From positions 1 through 8,146 of the forward strand of contig RFPF01000131.1 of assembly GCA_009926295.1 (NCBI GenBank): a stretch of DNA of 8,146 bases, given 5' to 3'. Position 1 is the stretch's first letter, and each line of letters starts with the position of its first letter. Shown in pieces: positions 5,792 to 8,146 of this stretch. Made by a program: the position numbers and the translations under genes. The notes under the pieces were generated by a model. It ran no database searches and was not told the DNA's origin. It saw nothing but the letters and a program-made list of their open reading frames with translations. Origin of the DNA: Planctomycetia bacterium. GTDB lineage: Bacteria > Planctomycetota > Planctomycetia > Pirellulales > UBA1268.

Positions 5792-5802
5792 CTACGGGAG
5801 GC

Positions 5803-6630
5803 CTACCGCGCGGAGGACGGCAGCCGAGGCACGAGCGCCGTTTCGAGCCAGCGGTGCGACTGGCGCGGGAGTTCGACGTGCAGGCCACCCGAGTAGCGTG
5901 CGGCCGCGAGGGCCGCGAGGAGAGGAGGGAAATCGACGTCACCCGTCCCGAGCGGCAGGTGCTCGTGGCGGCCGGCGAGCATGTCGTCGACGTGGATGTT
6001 CACGATGTCGGCTGCACGGACGGCGAGCACCGTGGCGGCGGGCCGTTCGCCCATGCATTCGAGGTGGCCAAGATCGACGGTGAGCCGCAGGTGCCCAGGG
6101 CGGCCCAGCCGCTCGTGGAGCAGGGCCTGGCGCGCGAGCGTGTCGATGAACATTCCCGGCTCCGGCTCGAAGCCGATGGTGACGCCCCGGGCAGCGGCGT
6201 GGTCGAGCACGGGCGCGAGGGCATCCATGAGCCGCTGCCAGAGCGTCTCCTCGTCGGCGGCGTCGCGCACGGCTCCAGACCAGAGCGACACGACCGGGGC
6301 ACCGAGTTCCACGGCGAGGTCGACCGCCTGCGCGAGAAACCGAACCCGACGTTCGCGGTCGGTCCGGTGCGGCGACACGAGCGTCGGCTCGTGCTTCACG
6401 AGTGGATCGAGAAGGTGGCGGGCGCCGGTCTCGATCACACAGTGCATGCGACGGGTCTGCAGGGCGCTTCGCCAGCGGGAAATTTCCGCGGCGAGATCCG
6501 GTGACGAGGGATCGAGCAGGTGTCGGTCGGGCGTGATCGCGAGCGATGCGTAGCCGAGGTCGGCGAGGATCGGCACCGCATCGAGCGGGCGGATGTCTCC
6601 GATCGAATTCGTGCTGTAGCCGAGCAGCAT
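5803..6630 (-). CDS. Sugar-phosphate isomerase/epimerase-like TIM-barrel protein
   Basis: The 275 residues fit a single xylose-isomerase-like (AP endonuclease 2 superfamily) barrel, a metal-dependent cytosolic enzyme acting on a sugar, sugar phosphate or similar polyol. The metal-ligand strands are visible: GVTIGFEPEPGMF (149-161, with Glu155), LTVDLGHLECMGE (183-195, Asp186 and His189), DIVNIHVDDM (208-217, His213 and Asp215) and GGLHVELPRQSHR (248-260, Glu253). HLPLGTGDVDFPPLL (224-238) matches the conserved G-x-G-x-[IV]-D-[FW] loop. ETGARHLLDPLVKHEPTL (67-84) may be a subfamily mark. No signal peptide is present. ATG 6628-6630 begins directly with the first barrel strand (LLGYSTNSIG). There is no Shine-Dalgarno, and the start lies 16 bp after the stop of the UbiA gene, so translation may be coupled. 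Substrate is unknown. The pairing with a UbiA protein recalls the ebo cluster, though EboE is longer. Confidence 0.85.
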   Translation of the reverse strand: MLLGYSTNSIGDIRPLDAVPILADLGYASLAITPDRHLLDPSSPDLAAEISRWRSALQTRRMHCVIETGARHLLDPLVKHEPTLVSPHRTDRERRVRFLAQAVDLAVELGAPVVSLWSGAVRDAADEETLWQRLMDALAPVLDHAAARGVTIGFEPEPGMFIDTLARQALLHERLGRPGHLRLTVDLGHLECMGERPAATVLAVRAADIVNIHVDDMLAGRHEHLPLGTGDVDFPPLLAALAAARYSGGLHVELPRQSHRWLETALVPRLPSSAR

Positions 6631-6646
6631 GGGCGCCGTACGGAGG

Positions 6647-7579
6647 TCAGGTGGCCGACACGAGCTGACGGCCGACGAGGAACGGTGCGAGGATGAGGAG
6701 CACGACGATCGCCCATGCCTCGCCGCATACCGGGAGCACGAGCACGGCCGCGAGCGTGATCATCGACATGATCGCATTCCCCACGGCCTGCTGTACGCGG
6801 CCGCTCGCCGGATCGAGGATTCCCAGCGCGTTGCGCAGCAGGATCGACGCCGTGAGCACGCTCCAGAGCAGCAGCCACGGCACGAGGCGCCCGGACCTCA
6901 GCCACGCCGACCCCTCGCCGGCGGCCGCCAGCAGCCACGTGGAGGAGCCGGCGACGCAGAGCCCGCCCAGCATCGCAAGGGTGGCGATCGCGAGCGTGCC
7001 GGCACGGCTGCGGGCGGCCTCGTCGCGGGCATAGAGCGTGATGCCGCCGGCGTAGAGCCCCATGCCGATCGGAATCAGCCAGTCCGACGGCGCCGCGGGG
7101 CCGCCGGCCGCGGTCATGCCGAGCAGCCAATTGAGGCTTCGACACGATCCCATCACGGCGGGGCCGAACGCGGTCGGCTTGGCGACGCGATCGTAGATCC
7201 ACACGGCCGCCGCGAGCGCCGCCCCGACGAGCGCGACGGGTGCATGGCCGGAGCCGAAGGCCGCCAGGCACGCGCACAGGCTGCCGACCGTGAGGAGGCC
7301 GCGGCCCACGGCGGCGGCCATGCCGACGTCGATGGCGCCCGAGGGCAGCGGCCGCTCGGGCCGCTCGTGCCGGTCGAGTTCGACGTCGAACACGTCGTTG
7401 AGCACCATGCCGGCCGCATAAAAAGCCAGGCTCGCCCCGAACGTCCACCAGAACGCCCCCGGCAGCGGCCCGACCTCCCGGATCCGGGAGGAGATCAAAA
7501 ACCCGGCGAGCACGTCGGCCGCAGCCGTCGCGTGATTCGGAATCCGCAGAAGCCGCAGCCAGGCGAGCAGGGTTGTCAT
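6647..7579 (-). CDS. UbiA-family membrane prenyltransferase, EboC-like
   Basis: A 310-residue polytopic membrane enzyme of the UbiA superfamily, which moves a prenyl group from a prenyl diphosphate to an acceptor. The first Asp-rich motif is NDVFDVELDRHERPERPLPS (61-80), with Asp62, Asp65 and Asp69 for Mg-diphosphate binding. The second site is reduced to IYDRVAKPTAFGPAVMGSCR (128-147), followed by SLNWLLG. Tyr-Asp-(x)3-Lys plus MGSCRxLN is, from memory, a mark of the EboC branch rather than UbiA (ubiquinone) or MenA. RIPNHATAAADVLAG (12-26) also fits EboC-like proteins. Helices fill most of the rest, with the last at about 288-303. ATG 7577-7579 gives a standard N-terminus. Shine-Dalgarno is weak and a TACACT word lies 21 nt upstream. 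It is the first gene of a two-gene unit with the TIM-barrel gene. In cyanobacteria and algae, ebo genes help move a metabolite precursor across the membrane. Confidence 0.88.
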   Translation of the reverse strand: MTTLLAWLRLLRIPNHATAAADVLAGFLISSRIREVGPLPGAFWWTFGASLAFYAAGMVLNDVFDVELDRHERPERPLPSGAIDVGMAAAVGRGLLTVGSLCACLAAFGSGHAPVALVGAALAAAVWIYDRVAKPTAFGPAVMGSCRSLNWLLGMTAAGGPAAPSDWLIPIGMGLYAGGITLYARDEAARSRAGTLAIATLAMLGGLCVAGSSTWLLAAAGEGSAWLRSGRLVPWLLLWSVLTASILLRNALGILDPASGRVQQAVGNAIMSMITLAAVLVLPVCGEAWAIVVLLILAPFLVGRQLVSAT

Positions 7580-7600
7580 CGTGTGTCTCGGACGCCCGGC

Positions 7601-7606
7601 AGTGTA
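7601..7606 (-). promoter_or_regulatory. Candidate -10 element before the UbiA gene
   Basis: Minus-strand GTTACACTGCC holds TACACT 21 nt ahead of the ATG, like the words before the two left-hand minus-strand genes. No clear -35 box was found. Confidence 0.25.
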
Positions 7607-7716
7607 ACTGGATCGGCCGGACGGATATCGGGGGTGTCCATCTCCTTCGCCCGCCGCCCGCGGGGCCGCGATGCCCCGATCCGGCCACCTTTCGCGGTTT
7701 TCAGCCGTGGCTGGCC

Positions 7717-7729
7717 AGGCCGACGGCCT
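7717..7729. promoter_or_regulatory. Inverted repeat upstream of the Cys-rich gene
   Basis: AGGCC-GAC-GGCCT is a 5-bp inverted repeat about 60 bp before the ATG at 7791. TATCGT (7737-7742) follows and could be a weak -10. It might be an operator for a metal regulator, but nothing identifies the factor. A GC-rich genome makes such repeats common. Confidence 0.2.
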
Positions 7730-7790
7730 CTTCGGGTATCGTTTCCCGGACTGCTCGATCCCCTTCCCTCATCTCCAGGGTGTGAATGAC

Positions 7791-8146
7791 ATGAACATCA
7801 CCGCGTTTCTCGCGTCGCTCGCCATCGTCGCAGCCACCTTCTCCGGCGGCGTTTCGGGCCGGACCGCCCGTGCAGGAGACACGATGATCGACGCGGCGGA
7901 GAAGGATTTCTGCATCGACACGTGCAACGATTGCGTCCGGGCATGCCGTGAATGCCTCCTGGGTTGCGACTGCCCGCACTGCGAGAAGCACTGCCTCACC
8001 TGCATCGAGACGTGTCGGGCATGCGTGGCGCTCCTCGAACTCGGCTCACCCCTGGCGCCGGAGATGTGCGGGCTCTGTGAGGAGGCCTGCGAGGAGTGTG
8101 CCGAGAAGTGCGGGGAGTGTGGCGACATGCCGTGCTGCAAGGCGTG
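7791..8146 (+). CDS. Secreted Cys-rich four-helix-bundle copper-binding protein (3' end outside the window)
   Basis: The visible 118 residues begin with a Sec-type signal peptide: MNITAFLASLAIVAATFSGG (1-20), with a likely cut after ARA28. The rest has 20 cysteines, spaced mostly C-x3-C or C-x2-C (41, 45, 48, 52, 55, 59, 61, 64, 68, 71, 75, 78, 93, 96, 100, 103, 107, 110, 115, 116). TCRACVALLELGSPLAPEMC (74-93) is the conserved middle of Csp/DUF326 proteins, where Cys-lined helices store many Cu(I) ions. The N-terminal half, with extra CDCPHC (59-64), and the CGECGDMPCC stretch (107-116) depart from the plain helix spacing. ATG 7791 is favoured: the earlier ATG at 7786 meets a stop after two codons, and AGGG lies upstream. 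It is divergent from the UbiA gene. Export suggests periplasmic copper buffering. The end and any further Cys helix lie off the right edge. Confidence 0.85.
   Translation, partial: MNITAFLASLAIVAATFSGGVSGRTARAGDTMIDAAEKDFCIDTCNDCVRACRECLLGCDCPHCEKHCLTCIETCRACVALLELGSPLAPEMCGLCEEACEECAEKCGECGDMPCCKA

Noticed and set aside
5615..5795. A group II intron fragment, tmRNA, RNase P RNA or cobalamin riboswitch
   Set aside because: I looked for domain V, the tmRNA tag, RNase P core words and the B12 box and found none.
5520..5942. A 140-codon open frame on the minus strand across the repeat island
   Set aside because: It overlaps the end of the isomerase gene and the repeats, has low-complexity Arg/Ser/Pro composition and no Shine-Dalgarno. 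Repeat families often give such spurious frames.
7610..7686. An imperfect inverted repeat, GGCCGGA..TCGGGG against CCCCGATCCGGCC, in the divergent region
   Set aside because: The left arm has a 5-base insertion and the words are pure GC-rich background; not enough to call an operator.

Overview
The window is GC-rich bacterial DNA. The combination of genes suggests a planctomycete (Planctomycetota, Pirellula-like): a divergent flhA next to a sigma-28/FlgM pair, a UbiA-type prenyltransferase beside a xylose-isomerase-like TIM barrel, and a secreted Cys-rich copper-bundle protein. This assignment rests on remembered family resemblance, not on a search. No rRNA, tRNA, CRISPR array or insertion sequence with a transposase was seen.

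Left part (1-1880, minus strand). Three genes probably read as one unit: a 142-residue protein of unknown function, a TerC/Alx-type membrane protein, and a Fur-family repressor that runs off the left edge. A metal exporter-like membrane protein 13 bp ahead of a metal-sensing repressor suggests a small metal-homeostasis operon.

Centre (2016-5553, plus strand). A flagellar block holds flhA (export gate), a sigma-28 gene (fliA) and flgM, its anti-sigma factor. FlhA is shortened: about 50 residues of the cytoplasmic domain are missing without a break in frame, and it has Glu where a critical Asp usually sits. fliA and flgM have strong Shine-Dalgarno sequences; flhA has none. A 325-base leader ahead of flgM carries an A8T5 tract, two CARGGA motifs and a short possible ORF. 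A bulged 11-bp hairpin right after flgM is a likely transcript end.

Repeat island (about 5557-5795). Between the convergent flgM and isomerase genes lies a non-coding stretch dense in inverted and direct repeats. It ends in a perfect REP-like palindrome and looks like a dispersed repeat family member.

Right part. On the minus strand a UbiA-family prenyltransferase (closest in feel to EboC) is followed after 16 bp by a sugar-phosphate isomerase/epimerase-like protein, possibly part of an ebo-like pathway. Divergently, on the plus strand, a secreted protein with 20 cysteines in its visible 118 residues (Csp/DUF326-like copper storage) runs off the right edge.
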